Assembly: GCF_000297395.2 (NCBI RefSeq)
Contig: NZ_HF570108.1
Location: 2,894,106 to 2,958,105 of the forward strand
Length of the DNA stretch: 64,000 bases
Origin: Micromonospora lupini str. Lupac 08
GTDB taxonomy: Bacteria; Actinomycetota; Actinomycetes; Mycobacteriales; Micromonosporaceae
Direction: 5' to 3'
Shown: positions 26,472-35,123 of the stretch, one piece after another
How the letters are laid out: each line of letters begins with the position of its first letter
How positions within the stretch are numbered: position 1 is the first letter of the stretch
Translations under genes and position numbers: made by a program
The notes under the pieces: model-generated
Seen by the model: only the letters and a program-made list of their open reading frames with translations
Told to the model about the DNA's origin: nothing
Databases searched by the model: none

Positions 26472-26498
26472 TGTCACAGGTCGTCGGGTTGCCTTGTC
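26472..26498 (+). promoter_or_regulatory. SigJ/ECF41-like promoter upstream of the heme peroxidase gene
   Basis: TGTCACA (26472-26478), 16 bases, then TGTC (26495-26498) compares with the GTCACA-N16-CGTC pattern reported for SigJ/ECF41 sigma factors. Three of the four -10 bases match. It is in the 475-base gap upstream of the peroxidase gene, with about 250 bases to the ATG. The rest of that gap shows no gene. Confidence 0.45.
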
Positions 26499-26747
26499 TT
26501 TGCTGGTGTTCACCCGGATACCGGGTGGAGAAGAGGAAAGTCCCGGCCAGCGATGACGCCTTCCTGTCCAGGCTCGAGCGCAACGTCAGGGGAGAGGTGA
26601 CGGGCGTCGCCCTCGCTGTATCGATCCACCGGTTGTTCGACCCGGCGGATACCAACGCGAGAAGGCGGGCCTGTGCAGTCTCTTCGGCGCGGGCGCTGCC
26701 CTGGAGGACGGCCCGGTCACGGCCGGCCGAGCGATACGGAGATCGAG

Positions 26748-28121
26748 ATGCCTGTAAGCGGTAGCCACCTGGCCGCCCGCGACCATTGCCTCAGCCTGGT
26801 GCGCACCGTGGACCGGCCCACCGGGGCGGCCCGATACGGACGCATGTTCCCCGGCCTGGGCCCGCTGGGCACGGACCCCGGGCTGCTGATGCGCGCGGGG
26901 GGCGACGGCGGGATCTGCGACGCCGCCCCGGTCCTGGACCAGTTGAACCGGGACGGCGATGACGCCACGGAGGCCGCCGGTTGGCCCTTCTTCGGCCAGC
27001 TGATCGCCCACGACATCACCGCCGACCGCTCATCCATCACCGGCGGCGTCGACCCCGAGGCGCTGCGCAACGCGCGTTCCCCGAAGCTCAACCTGGAGAC
27101 CATGTACTCGGACGGCCCGATCGGTTCGCCGTACCTGTTCGACGTGGGCGACCCAGCGAAGTTCCTGCTCAGCGAGGACGGCGGCGACGTGCCGCGCAAC
27201 CCGCAGGGCGTGGCCCTGATCGGCGATCCGCGCAACGACGTGCATCTGTTCGCGCTGAGTCTGCACGTCGCGCTGCTGCACGCGCACAACCAGGTGGTCG
27301 ACCTGCTGCGCGAGGGCGGGGTACCCGAGGCCGACGTCTTCGACCGGGCGCGGGTCACACTCACCTGGCACTACCAGTGGAACGTGGTCCACGACTTCCT
27401 GCCCAGGCTTGTCGGGACGAGCCTGGTCGAGCAGGTGCTCGCCGAGGGCGGCCGATGGTTCGCGCCGCCGTCAGGGCAGGCGTACATTCCGCTGGAGTTC
27501 GCCGACGCGGCCTTCCGCTATGGCCACGGCCAGATCCGGCACAGCTACCGGCTCGTCGACGGCGGTCCCGCGGTGCCGCTCTTCCCCGATCTGGTCGGGT
27601 TCGGCCCGCTGCCCGCCGGTCGGCGCCTGGACCTGGCGCAGATCTTCGATGTTCCCGGCCGCCCACCGGCGCAGCTCGCCAAACGCCTCGACGGCCGGCT
27701 CGCCGCCAGCCTCATCGGCCTGCCCGAGCGAGTCACCGGCGTGGTCGACACTGCCGCCTACCGCTCGCTGGCGGTACGCGACCTACTGCGCGGCGGAACC
27801 ACCGGGCTGCCCAGCGGCGAGGCAGTCGCCCGGCTGGTCGGCGCGGCGCCGCTGACCCCCGACGAGGTGGGACAGGCCTGGCCGCACGGCACCCCGCTGT
27901 GGTTCTACATCCTCAAGGAGGCCGAGCACCGCGGCGGCGGCGACCGGCTCGGCCCGGTCGGCGGCCGAATCGTGGCGGAGGTCCTGATCGGACTGCTCCG
28001 CGCCGACCCGGCGAGCTACCTGAGCCTGGAACCCGACTGGGAGCCGACCCTGCCCGCTGCGGGAGCACGCTTCGGCCTGACCGACCTGCTCACCCTTCAG
28101 CGGCACGCGCCCAGTGTGTGA
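26748..28121 (+). CDS. Animal-type heme peroxidase
   Basis: The 457-residue protein belongs to the animal (peroxinectin/cyclooxygenase) peroxidase superfamily. WPFFGQLIAHDIT near residue 85 carries the distal His, LHVALLHAHNQVVDLLRE is a conserved helix, and FADAAFRYGHGQIRHSYR carries the proximal His and a catalytic Arg region. No signal peptide is seen, so it is probably cytoplasmic. It oxidises small substrates with hydrogen peroxide. The ATG at 26748 follows GGAGATCGAG. It is the first gene of a plus-strand group with two SDRs and a ferritin-like protein, and a SigJ/ECF41-like promoter lies upstream. Confidence 0.88.
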   Translation: MPVSGSHLAARDHCLSLVRTVDRPTGAARYGRMFPGLGPLGTDPGLLMRAGGDGGICDAAPVLDQLNRDGDDATEAAGWPFFGQLIAHDITADRSSITGGVDPEALRNARSPKLNLETMYSDGPIGSPYLFDVGDPAKFLLSEDGGDVPRNPQGVALIGDPRNDVHLFALSLHVALLHAHNQVVDLLREGGVPEADVFDRARVTLTWHYQWNVVHDFLPRLVGTSLVEQVLAEGGRWFAPPSGQAYIPLEFADAAFRYGHGQIRHSYRLVDGGPAVPLFPDLVGFGPLPAGRRLDLAQIFDVPGRPPAQLAKRLDGRLAASLIGLPERVTGVVDTAAYRSLAVRDLLRGGTTGLPSGEAVARLVGAAPLTPDEVGQAWPHGTPLWFYILKEAEHRGGGDRLGPVGGRIVAEVLIGLLRADPASYLSLEPDWEPTLPAAGARFGLTDLLTLQRHAPSV

Positions 28122-28132
28122 CGTGCATCCGA

Positions 28133-28160
28133 GTCACAACCGGCGGTGCTGTCCGGTCAT
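28133..28160 (+). promoter_or_regulatory. SigJ/ECF41-like promoter upstream of an NmrA-like SDR gene
   Basis: GTCACA (28133-28138), exactly 16 bases, then GGTCAT (28155-28160). The -35 is a full match to the SigJ-type consensus and the -10 matches GTC and the final T. It lies 58 bases upstream of the ATG at 28218. Confidence 0.45.
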
Positions 28161-28217
28161 AGCTGGCGTAGCCGGGCGGACGCCCGGCGTCCCGACCAAG
28201 ACAGAGGTGTGAGAGAC

Positions 28218-28952
28218 ATGAAGATCGCCGTACTGGGCGGTACCGGGCTCATCGGATCGCAGGTCGTCAAGATCCTGCAGGCCGAGGGGCACGAGGCGGT
28301 GCCGCTGTCTCCGTCCAGCGGAGTGGACCTGCTCACCGGCGAGGGCCTCGACGCCGGGCTCAAGGGCGCCGACGTCGTGCTGAATCTGACGAACTCGCCG
28401 ACCTTCGACGAGGCTTCGGCCGACTTCTTCCGGACGACGATGGAAAACCTGCTGGCGGCGGCGCAGCGCGCGGGCGTCGGCCACGCCGTGATCCTGTCGA
28501 TCGTCGGCGTGGACCAGGTGCCGGACCTCGCCTACTACCGCGCCAAGGTGCTGCAGGAGGAGATCCTGAAGGCTGGCCCGCTGCCGTACTCGATCGTCCG
28601 CGCCACCCAGTTCTTCGAGTTCGCCGGCGCGATCCTGTCCTGGACCGCCGACGGCGACACGGTGCGGCTGCCCGGTACGCCGGTGCAGCCGATGGCATCG
28701 GCCGACGTCGCGAAGGCGGTGGCCGAGGTCGCCGTGGGCGCGCCGCTGCAGGGCACCCGGAACGTGGCCGGTCCCGAGGTCATCACCCTCGACGAGTGGG
28801 GCCGGATCACGCTTGCCGCCAAGGGGGACGAGCGCACGGTCGTCCTCGACCCGGCCGCCGGCATGTTCGGCGCCGTGCCCGGCGACGTCCTGCTCGCCCC
28901 GGAGGGCGCAGCCCTCGCGACGACCACCTACCGCGACTGGCTGGCCCGCTAG
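28218..28952 (+). CDS. NmrA-like NAD(P)-binding protein (atypical SDR)
   Basis: The 244-residue protein starts MKIAVLGGTGLIGSQVVKIL, the GGTGxIG nucleotide-binding motif. Later landmarks are VGHAVILSIVGVDQVPDLAY and SIVRATQFFEFAGAI, standard for the NmrA/NAD(P)H-binding group of extended SDRs. The catalytic Tyr is not in the classical YxxxK form, though AYYRAK is close. Neighbours (peroxidase, ferritin-like protein, a second SDR of the same type) suggest one oxidative pathway. This group commonly neighbours ECF41 sigma genes, a general observation. Confidence 0.85.
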   Translation: MKIAVLGGTGLIGSQVVKILQAEGHEAVPLSPSSGVDLLTGEGLDAGLKGADVVLNLTNSPTFDEASADFFRTTMENLLAAAQRAGVGHAVILSIVGVDQVPDLAYYRAKVLQEEILKAGPLPYSIVRATQFFEFAGAILSWTADGDTVRLPGTPVQPMASADVAKAVAEVAVGAPLQGTRNVAGPEVITLDEWGRITLAAKGDERTVVLDPAAGMFGAVPGDVLLAPEGAALATTTYRDWLAR

Positions 28953-29196
28953 TCGCCGGGGCTACGCGCGAGACGGCCTGACCGCTGCGGGTGGCCGACC
29001 GGTTTCGGATTCCACTCCAGACAGTGCAGGTGACGCCGCCTGGTGCCTGGGTGGGCTCTGCACCGTCGAGACAAAAGCCGCTGCTCGGCGAGATCCATCG
29101 GGTACTGCCGCCCGATGCCTCGCCGGGCCGCGGTCTCGATGCAGTTGCTCCTGCGGTCGTCCGCCCAGCCCTGGACAAGCAGCACACGGAGGAAAG

Positions 29197-30285
29197 ATGA
29201 CCAACCCGACCACGACTCAGTCAGAACCGCAACGGACAGTGGCAGCCCCATCGGCAATGCGGATCGAGACGCTGGACGATCTTCGCAAGCACCTTCAATG
29301 GGCGATCGAGCTGGAACACGCCACCCTGCCGCCGTACCTCTGCGCGCTCTATTCGCTCGACCCATCGCGCAACCCCGAGGCCGTTCAGGTCGTGGGCAGC
29401 GTCTTCGTCGAAGAGATGATCCACCTGGCGCTGGCCGCGAACCTGCTCAACGCCGTCGGCGGACACCCTCGGCTGGACACGCCGGAGATGCTGCCGGGCT
29501 ATCCCAGACTTCTGCCCCACGGCGACCGCTCTCTGGAGCTGTCGCTGGTTCCGTTCGGGGCGGAAGCACTTGAGATGTTCCTCCGACTCGAACGGCCGGC
29601 ACCGCCCGGTGCTCCGGCCGAGGACGACAGTTACGAAACGATCGGGCAGTTCTACAGCGCAATCGAGCAAGGAGTGCGCCATCTGTGCGCTGCACTCGGC
29701 GAGCGGGCGGTCTTCTGCGGCGACCCGGCCCGCCAGGTCACTGCGGGTCTGTTCCAGCACAGCGGCGGACGGCTGATCGCGGTCAGCGATCTCAGCTCGG
29801 CAATGGCAGCGTTGGAGGAGATCGTCGAGCAGGGCGAAGGCACAGCACGAGGTGAGGTCTGGGACGGTGACCAGGACATCCTGCACCCCGATCGGGACGA
29901 GGTCGCGCACTACTACCGGTTGCTGGAACTCAAGCTGGGCCGGCGATACCGGCGCGGTGACACCTCGCAATCCGGGCCCACCGGCGAGGCTCTCTCGGTC
30001 GACCTCGGCGGCGTCTACCCGATGCGGCCCAACCCACGTCTGGCCGACCACGATCCAGGTAGTCCGATCCGGGCCGCACAGGAAGACTTCAACCACACCT
30101 ACTGCGCTGTGCTGAATCTGTTGGAGCAGGCGTTCAACGGCAACCCGGGGATGCTCGGCGTCGCAACCGGCACCATGTACGCCCTCAAGGCCAGGGCGCA
30201 GGGACTGAACCAGATGTCCGATGGAGGAAGCACAACAGCCGGCCCGACATTCGAGTACGTACCGCCGGAGCTCAGGCGGCCGTGA
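29197..30285 (+). CDS. Ferritin-like domain protein (VioB/iminophenyl-pyruvate dimer synthase type)
   Basis: The 362-residue protein has helices with diiron-ligand spacing: LQWAIELEHATLPPYLCALY (E-x-x-H) near residue 37, then VFVEEMIHLALAANLLNAVG (E-E-x-x-H) near 77. Later conserved stretches include GQFYSAIEQGVRHLCAA and FNHTYCAVLNLLEQAFNG. This is the PF12902-type ferritin-like domain also found in VioB and RebD, which join indolepyruvate imines. It therefore may be an oxidative enzyme and not an iron store. ACGGAGGAAAG six to ten bases before the ATG is a strong ribosome-binding site. It lies between two NmrA-like SDR genes. Confidence 0.8.
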   Translation: MTNPTTTQSEPQRTVAAPSAMRIETLDDLRKHLQWAIELEHATLPPYLCALYSLDPSRNPEAVQVVGSVFVEEMIHLALAANLLNAVGGHPRLDTPEMLPGYPRLLPHGDRSLELSLVPFGAEALEMFLRLERPAPPGAPAEDDSYETIGQFYSAIEQGVRHLCAALGERAVFCGDPARQVTAGLFQHSGGRLIAVSDLSSAMAALEEIVEQGEGTARGEVWDGDQDILHPDRDEVAHYYRLLELKLGRRYRRGDTSQSGPTGEALSVDLGGVYPMRPNPRLADHDPGSPIRAAQEDFNHTYCAVLNLLEQAFNGNPGMLGVATGTMYALKARAQGLNQMSDGGSTTAGPTFEYVPPELRRP

Positions 30286-30439
30286 CGCCGGTCTCGTACC
30301 GGAATGGGATTTGCTCTGATCGCCTCGGCGATCTCCCCGGCCGTGCGGGCGTTGCCGTCGTGCGATCACCGTGCTCGTTGTGAGCTGCGACGAGGACCGG
30401 CCGACGCCCTTTGGATAGTGCTGAGAGGAAGGTGACGCG

Positions 30440-31198
30440 ATGCGGATCGCGGTGGCTGGAGGTACGGGCTGCGTCGGCAAGTTGGTCGTCGAGCGGGCAC
30501 GCGCGGCGGGCCATGACGTCGTGGTGATCTCACGGTCCCAGGGAGTCGATCTGACCAACGGAGCGGGTTTGGACGACGCACTCAGGAACGTGGCGACCGT
30601 GGTCGACGTGTCGAACATCCAGACAATAAGTAAGCGCGCGTCGACTCGGTTCTTCGAGACGACCACGCGGAACCTGTTGAAGGCTGAACAACGGTGCGGG
30701 GTCAATCACCACGTACTGCTGTCGATTGTCGGTATCGACCGGGTGAACTGGGGCTACTACCACGGTAAGCGTCGTCAGGAAGGACTCGTGCTCGCCGGTC
30801 CGGTGCCGGCGACCATCCTGCGGGCCACCCAGTTCTTCGAGTTCGCCGTGCAGTCACTCACCCTCTTCCCGGGACCCGTGGCCGTTGTCCCGCGGATGCG
30901 TACTCAACCGGTGGCAGCGGCTGAGGTGGCCGCCGAGTTGGTGCGTCTGGCCGAAGGACCCGCGTTGGGGCGTGTTCCGGAGTTGGCAGGGCCTGAGGTG
31001 ATGATGATGTCGTCGGCCGTACGGCGGGTAGCCACGGTTCGGGGCCCGCGTAAAGCCGTAATCAGCGTGCCGTGGCCGTCAGCTGCGGGGCGGTCGATGG
31101 CCAACGGTGGCCTCCTTCCCGCCGGGCCGGGTCCCCGTGGCACTTTGCGGTTCGGTCAATGGCTGACTGAGACGGCGAAGACCGACGCCGCACAGTGA
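30440..31198 (+). CDS. NmrA-like NAD(P)-binding protein (atypical SDR), second copy
   Basis: The 252-residue protein begins MRIAVAGGTGCVGKLVVERA and has GVNHHVLLSIVGIDRVNWGY and TILRATQFFEFAVQSL, so it is a clear paralogue of the protein at 28218-28952. Both carry the same SIVGxDxV and RATQFFEF motifs. A duplicated gene on either side of the ferritin-like gene suggests a composite pathway step or a heterodimer. AGAGGAAGG before the ATG is a good ribosome-binding site. No upstream sigma site is as good as those of its neighbours. Confidence 0.85.
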   Translation: MRIAVAGGTGCVGKLVVERARAAGHDVVVISRSQGVDLTNGAGLDDALRNVATVVDVSNIQTISKRASTRFFETTTRNLLKAEQRCGVNHHVLLSIVGIDRVNWGYYHGKRRQEGLVLAGPVPATILRATQFFEFAVQSLTLFPGPVAVVPRMRTQPVAAAEVAAELVRLAEGPALGRVPELAGPEVMMMSSAVRRVATVRGPRKAVISVPWPSAAGRSMANGGLLPAGPGPRGTLRFGQWLTETAKTDAAQ

Positions 31199-31261
31199 TG
31201 GATCGAGCCCGGAACGCGGGTCGTCCTTGCTGTTCGCTGCCGCGTTCCGTGGCTGAGACCT

Positions 31262-31289
31262 GTCAACAATCCACCGAGCCGAGAGTCTT
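31262..31289 (+). promoter_or_regulatory. Weak SigJ/ECF41-like promoter
   Basis: GTCAAC (31262-31267), 16 bases, then AGTCTT (31284-31289). The -10 matches GTC and the final T; the -35 matches GTCA only. It ends six bases before the ATG at 31296, so the message would be almost leaderless. Confidence 0.25.
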
Positions 31290-31295
31290 CCAGCC

Positions 31296-32273
31296 ATGAC
31301 ACCTCAAGCCACCGACACCGCTGTACCCATGATGAAGAAGTGGCTGCGTGGCGGGCTTACTACCCTGGCCGCGCTGCAGACGGTTGCCTCCGTGTGGCAG
31401 TACGTGTTTCCCCGATCGTTCTACGACGACTTCCCGACGGTGCGACTCGACCCTGCGTACAACGAACATCTGGTGTCCGACGTCGGCGGCCTCGGGCTCG
31501 CGTTGGCCGCCATGCTGTACCTCGCCGCTGTGGTGCTCGACAGAAAGGTCGTCCTGTCGGCGCTCCTTGGCTACTTGATCTACGCGGCGACGCACTTCAC
31601 CTACCACGTCACGCACGTCGACCACTTCTCGCTTCTGGAAGCGCTGGGAGTCGGCACCGGGCTCGGCATCGAGGTGGTGCTGGCGCTACTCCTGCTCTAC
31701 CTCGGCCGGCTCGTGCACCGGGCCGAGTCCGCTGCGGTGCCGAGCGCTGCCCTCGTGACGGGGCCGGCGTCCCAACGCCCGCCGGAATGGCGAAATCCCA
31801 GGTCGGAGTCCGCACCGGACTTCGCCAACCTCCCGGCGCCCGCCGAGGGCATTCTGGTGACGCTGTTCATCACGGTGCGCGACGTAGCGCGGTCCCGCGA
31901 CTTCTACGCCCATGTTCTGGGCGGCACCGTCGTGCTGAACGAGAACCCGTGCATCGTCAGGCTGTCCAATTCGTGGATCATCATGAATCCGGGTGGCCCG
32001 CCCACCCCCGACAAGCCCGGAATCTCGGTGGTCGACTACAAACCCGGCGACACCACATCGATCTTCCTGAACTTGCGGGTCGCCGACATCCGCGCCTGTT
32101 ACGAGCAGTGGACGGCGAACGGCGCACAGTTCTTGACGCCGCCGATCGACCGCGAGTCTGAGATCCGCTGCTACCTCCGGGACCCGGACGGGTACCTCAT
32201 CGAGATTGGTCAGTCCACGGGACTGTTGCAGGGCAAGCGTGCCAGAACACATCCGCACGATCCCACCAGCTGA
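31296..32273 (+). CDS. Fusion of a four-helix membrane domain and a VOC domain
   Basis: The 325-residue protein joins two normally separate units. Residues about 18-140 contain four hydrophobic segments (TTLAALQTVASVWQYVFP, DVGGLGLALAAMLYLAAVVL, LLGYLIYAATHFTYHVTH, GIEVVLALLLLYLG). After a polar linker, residues 185-310 are a VOC/glyoxalase domain (ILVTLFITVRDVARSRDFYA ... EIRCYLRDPDGYLIEIGQ) with the DPDGYxIE metal-ligand end. No frameshift or stop separates them. The VOC part would sit on the cytoplasmic side. It may act on a hydrophobic or membrane-bound substrate made by the peroxidase-ferritin-SDR group. Start is ATG 31296; no strong Shine-Dalgarno is visible. Confidence 0.78.
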   Translation: MTPQATDTAVPMMKKWLRGGLTTLAALQTVASVWQYVFPRSFYDDFPTVRLDPAYNEHLVSDVGGLGLALAAMLYLAAVVLDRKVVLSALLGYLIYAATHFTYHVTHVDHFSLLEALGVGTGLGIEVVLALLLLYLGRLVHRAESAAVPSAALVTGPASQRPPEWRNPRSESAPDFANLPAPAEGILVTLFITVRDVARSRDFYAHVLGGTVVLNENPCIVRLSNSWIIMNPGGPPTPDKPGISVVDYKPGDTTSIFLNLRVADIRACYEQWTANGAQFLTPPIDRESEIRCYLRDPDGYLIEIGQSTGLLQGKRARTHPHDPTS

Positions 32274-32441
32274 CGGCCTTACTGCGCCCGCCCCTCCGTC
32301 AGCGTCGCCCCATGTGTCGACCGCCCTGCCGGGAGGGCCCGGATGGCGGGGCCGATGCCTGCGTCCACCTGCGCGCAGGGAAGCCGATGTGATCAAACGG
32401 GGCCGTAGTGCTCGGCGAGAACGTCCTGCAGCGATGGTGGT

Positions 32442-32798
32442 TCAGCTGCGGTGCCAGTCCCGCAGTTTGGCGGGATTCAGCACGATCCACATGGCTGCGG
32501 CCCGATCCCTGTCGCAGGTCACGGCGATCACGGCGACGGCACGCCCGGTCTGGCGGATCACCAGTCCGGCGTGCCCGTTGACGCTCGCAACGGTCAGGTC
32601 GGCTCCGGGTAGCAGGGCACGGAGCAGCCGAGCGACCTCGGCTGCTCCGTGCACCGGACGGATCGGAGCGGGCACGCGGCCGCCGCTGTCGCACACCGCA
32701 ACGGCGTCCGCGCCGAGGACAGCCTCGATCGCGGTGACGTCGCCCACGTGGCAGGCAGCTGCAAGCCGCCGTACGACGTCGTCATGAACGCGCGGCAT
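32442..32798 (-). CDS. Stand-alone SnoaL/NTF2-like protein similar to the ECF41 C-terminal domain
   Basis: The 118-residue protein is one SnoaL/NTF2-like domain. It carries VCDSGGRVPAPIRPVHGAAE and ends AMWIVLNPAKLRDWHR. These correspond to the DGGG-R and NPxKL motifs of the C-terminal extension of ECF41/SigJ sigma factors, which in those proteins tune sigma activity. It has no sigma-2 or sigma-4 regions of its own. The ATG overlaps the end of the upstream NDH-2 gene by 17 bases, so it is translationally coupled. It could modulate the sigma factor two genes upstream in the same operon or be an eroded sigma factor. Confidence 0.65.
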   Translation of the reverse strand: MPRVHDDVVRRLAAACHVGDVTAIEAVLGADAVAVCDSGGRVPAPIRPVHGAAEVARLLRALLPGADLTVASVNGHAGLVIRQTGRAVAVIAVTCDRDRAAAMWIVLNPAKLRDWHRS

Positions 32799-34158
32799 CG
32801 CCCGCCGTGACACCCGCCGGCGGAGCACCCGCCTCCGCGGGTGCCGGTGCGGGCGTGCCGGCCAGGAACGCCTCCCGGGGGTGCTGCACCGAGGTCAGCG
32901 AGACGATGTCCCGGCCGAACAGCGCGGCGGTCGCCCAGACCGCGAGCACCCGGACCTTGCGCTCCCACGTCGGCACCGCCAGCACGTGGTAGCCGCGGTG
33001 CATCAGCCAGGCCGGGAAGCCCTTGATGACCAGGCGGTGGAACTGGAAGATGCCGCGGCCGAGGCCCAGCGTGGCGACCGTGCCGAGGCTGTGATGCACG
33101 TACCGCTTCGGCTCCCGCCCGCGCAGCGTGGCGATGATGTTGCGGGCCAGCAGCTTGCCCTGGCGCACCGCGTGCTGGGCATTGGGCACTGTCGAGACGC
33201 CGGCCCGCTCCGCCGCGAGGTCGGGGACGGCCGCGTCGTCGCCGGCGCCCCACGCGTCCGGCACCGGCGCGTCCTCGGTGCCGACCCGCAGGTCGGCGCG
33301 GACCACAAGCATCCCGCGCCCGTCGACGGGCAGGTCGCTGTGGTTGTGCACCATCGGGTTCGCGGCGTTGCCGACCGTCCAGACGATCAGCTCGGAATCG
33401 AACTCCTCGCCGGTGGACAGCACCACGTGACCGTCGCGCGCGGAGAGCAGCTGCGCGTTCAGGTGAACGCGCGCGCCGCGCTTGGTCAGTGAGCGCACGA
33501 CCCACTCGCCGGGCCCGTCGGTCACCTCGGGCAGGATCCGGTCGCGTGCCTCCACCAGGTGGAAGCTCAGCTCGTCCAGGCTCAGCTCGGGATAGCGCCG
33601 GATCAGCGCCGTCGCCAGCGACAGCAGCTCACCGAAGCCCTCGACCCCGGAGAAGCCACCGCCGACGAACGTCACGGTGAGCAGCCGCCGGCGCTCCGGC
33701 CCGGGCGGCAGCGTCGCGGCCTGGTCGAAGGCGGTCAGCAACCGGTCGCGGATCGCGACGGCCTCCTCAACGTGCTTCATGCCGATCGCGTGGTCGCGCA
33801 CACCAGGGATGGCCAGGGTGCGGGTCACCGCACCGGCGGTCACGACGATGATGTCGTACGCGAGCGGGTATTCCCGACCCATGGCCGGGCGTACCGTGAC
33901 CGTCTTACGCGCGTGGTCGACCGCCGTCACCCGGCCCGCGATGATCTCCGTCTTCCGGAGGTGTCGGCGCAGTGAGACGGCGGCGTGGCGCGCCTCGACC
34001 GAACCGGCCACCACCTCGGGCAGGAACGGCTGATAGGTCATGTACGGCCGGGGGTCGACGACGATGACCCGCGCCTCGCCCCGGCGCAGCTTCTTCTCCA
34101 GTTTCCAGGCCGTGTAGAAGCCGGCGTACCCGCCGCCGACCACCAGGATGGTCCGCAC
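32782..34158 (-). CDS. Type II NADH dehydrogenase-like flavoprotein
   Basis: This 458-residue FAD enzyme begins RTILVVGGGYAGFYTAWKLE (GxGxxG for FAD). A second Rossmann motif for NADH is VTFVGGGFSGVEGFGEL. DAWGAGDDAAVP marks the conserved GD near the FAD, and there is a C-terminal hydrophobic stretch (VWATAALFGRDIVSLTSVQHPREAF) that could touch the membrane. It would pass electrons from NADH to quinone or another acceptor. Start is GTG 34158 with AGGGGA seven bases upstream; a longer ATG/GTG version would overlap the sigma gene by about 50 bases. It sits between an ECF41 sigma gene (upstream) and a SnoaL-like gene (overlap, downstream). Confidence 0.9.
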   Translation of the reverse strand: MRTILVVGGGYAGFYTAWKLEKKLRRGEARVIVVDPRPYMTYQPFLPEVVAGSVEARHAAVSLRRHLRKTEIIAGRVTAVDHARKTVTVRPAMGREYPLAYDIIVVTAGAVTRTLAIPGVRDHAIGMKHVEEAVAIRDRLLTAFDQAATLPPGPERRRLLTVTFVGGGFSGVEGFGELLSLATALIRRYPELSLDELSFHLVEARDRILPEVTDGPGEWVVRSLTKRGARVHLNAQLLSARDGHVVLSTGEEFDSELIVWTVGNAANPMVHNHSDLPVDGRGMLVVRADLRVGTEDAPVPDAWGAGDDAAVPDLAAERAGVSTVPNAQHAVRQGKLLARNIIATLRGREPKRYVHHSLGTVATLGLGRGIFQFHRLVIKGFPAWLMHRGYHVLAVPTWERKVRVLAVWATAALFGRDIVSLTSVQHPREAFLAGTPAPAPAEAGAPPAGVTAGDAARS

Positions 34159-34205
34159 CTTCGTCCCCTGTCTCTCGCCTTCACCAATAGAGACCGGGCT
34201 GCCCC

Positions 34206-35084
34206 CTAGTTTGTGACGTCGGCCATGGCGGCGATCTTCTGCGGATTCATCATCCACAGCACCTGGTCGATACCCTCCGAAGAGGCGACGACCGTGACGA
34301 TCCCGAGGACCGTGTCACCGCGGCGCATGATCGCGCTGGTCTGCCCGTTCGTGGTGACCCACCGCAGGTCCATGCCCTCCCAGTAATCGGCCGAGAACGC
34401 GGCGATGTACTTCGCCACCCGGGCCGCGCCCACGACCGCCTTGCGGGAGACCTGCCGCGCGCCGTTGCCGTCGGAGACGCTCGCCACATCGGCCGCGAAC
34501 AACTTCTCCAATGCTTCGAGATCACCGGTGCGGGCGGCGTCGAGGAAGGTTGCCAGCAGCCGGCGCTGCGCGGACTCGGGCACCGGGATCTTCCGCTCGC
34601 TGGCGACGTGCTTACGCGCCCGGCTGACCAGCTGCCGCACGGCCGGCTCGGTGGACTGCAGGATTGCGGCGATCTGCGGGTACGGGTAGTCGAACGCCTC
34701 CCGCAACACGTACGCCGCCCGCTCCTGCGGGGTGAGCTTCTCCATCAGCATCAGGACCGCGAGTTCGAGCGCCTCCCCGCGCTCGGCGCCCAGGAACGGG
34801 TCCGCGCTGGTGTCGACCGGCTCCGGCAGCCACGGACCGATGTATGTCTCGCGGCGCGCCCGCGCCGACTGCAGCTCATTGATCGCGAGCCGCGTCGTGG
34901 TCGTCGCCAGAAACGCGCCCGGGTTCTTCACCACGCTCCGGTCGGTGGCCTGCCAACGCAGCCATACGTCCTGCACCAGGTCCTCGGCCTCGCTGGCGCT
35001 GCCCAACATGCGGTACGCGATCCCGAACAGACGTGGCCGCACGCCCATGAAGATCGCCGCCGCCTCATCAAGATCCCCCACCAC
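34206..35084 (-). CDS. sigJ: ECF41 (SigJ-like) RNA polymerase sigma factor
   Basis: The 292-residue sigma factor has region 2 (FGIAYRMLGSASEAEDLVQD) and region 4 (ERAAYVLREAFDYPYPQIA then STEPAVRQLVSRARK). A linker carries LPEPVDTSADPFLGAE, typical of ECF41. The C-terminal SnoaL-like extension contains SDGNGARQVSR and ends in VLWMMNPQKIA, the degenerate equivalents of DGGGK and NPDKL. ECF41 factors are not controlled by a membrane anti-sigma factor; the C-terminal domain does both inhibition and activation. It leads an operon with the NDH-2-like enzyme and a stand-alone C-terminal-like domain. Start is GTG 35084 or 35081. Confidence 0.9.
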   Translation of the reverse strand: MVGDLDEAAAIFMGVRPRLFGIAYRMLGSASEAEDLVQDVWLRWQATDRSVVKNPGAFLATTTTRLAINELQSARARRETYIGPWLPEPVDTSADPFLGAERGEALELAVLMLMEKLTPQERAAYVLREAFDYPYPQIAAILQSTEPAVRQLVSRARKHVASERKIPVPESAQRRLLATFLDAARTGDLEALEKLFAADVASVSDGNGARQVSRKAVVGAARVAKYIAAFSADYWEGMDLRWVTTNGQTSAIMRRGDTVLGIVTVVASSEGIDQVLWMMNPQKIAAMADVTN

Positions 35085-35123
35085 GATCCCCCAAGGTCGT
35101 TCGCCGCTCCAGGCTAACCTCCT

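Noticed and set aside
29221..30705. Long minus-strand open frame opposite the ferritin-like gene
   Set aside because: It mirrors the ferritin-like coding frame and has no start signal or recognisable domain.
26748..32273. Idea of a classical PKS/NRPS biosynthetic cluster
   Set aside because: No ketosynthase, adenylation or carrier domain is present; only redox and small-enzyme genes are visible.
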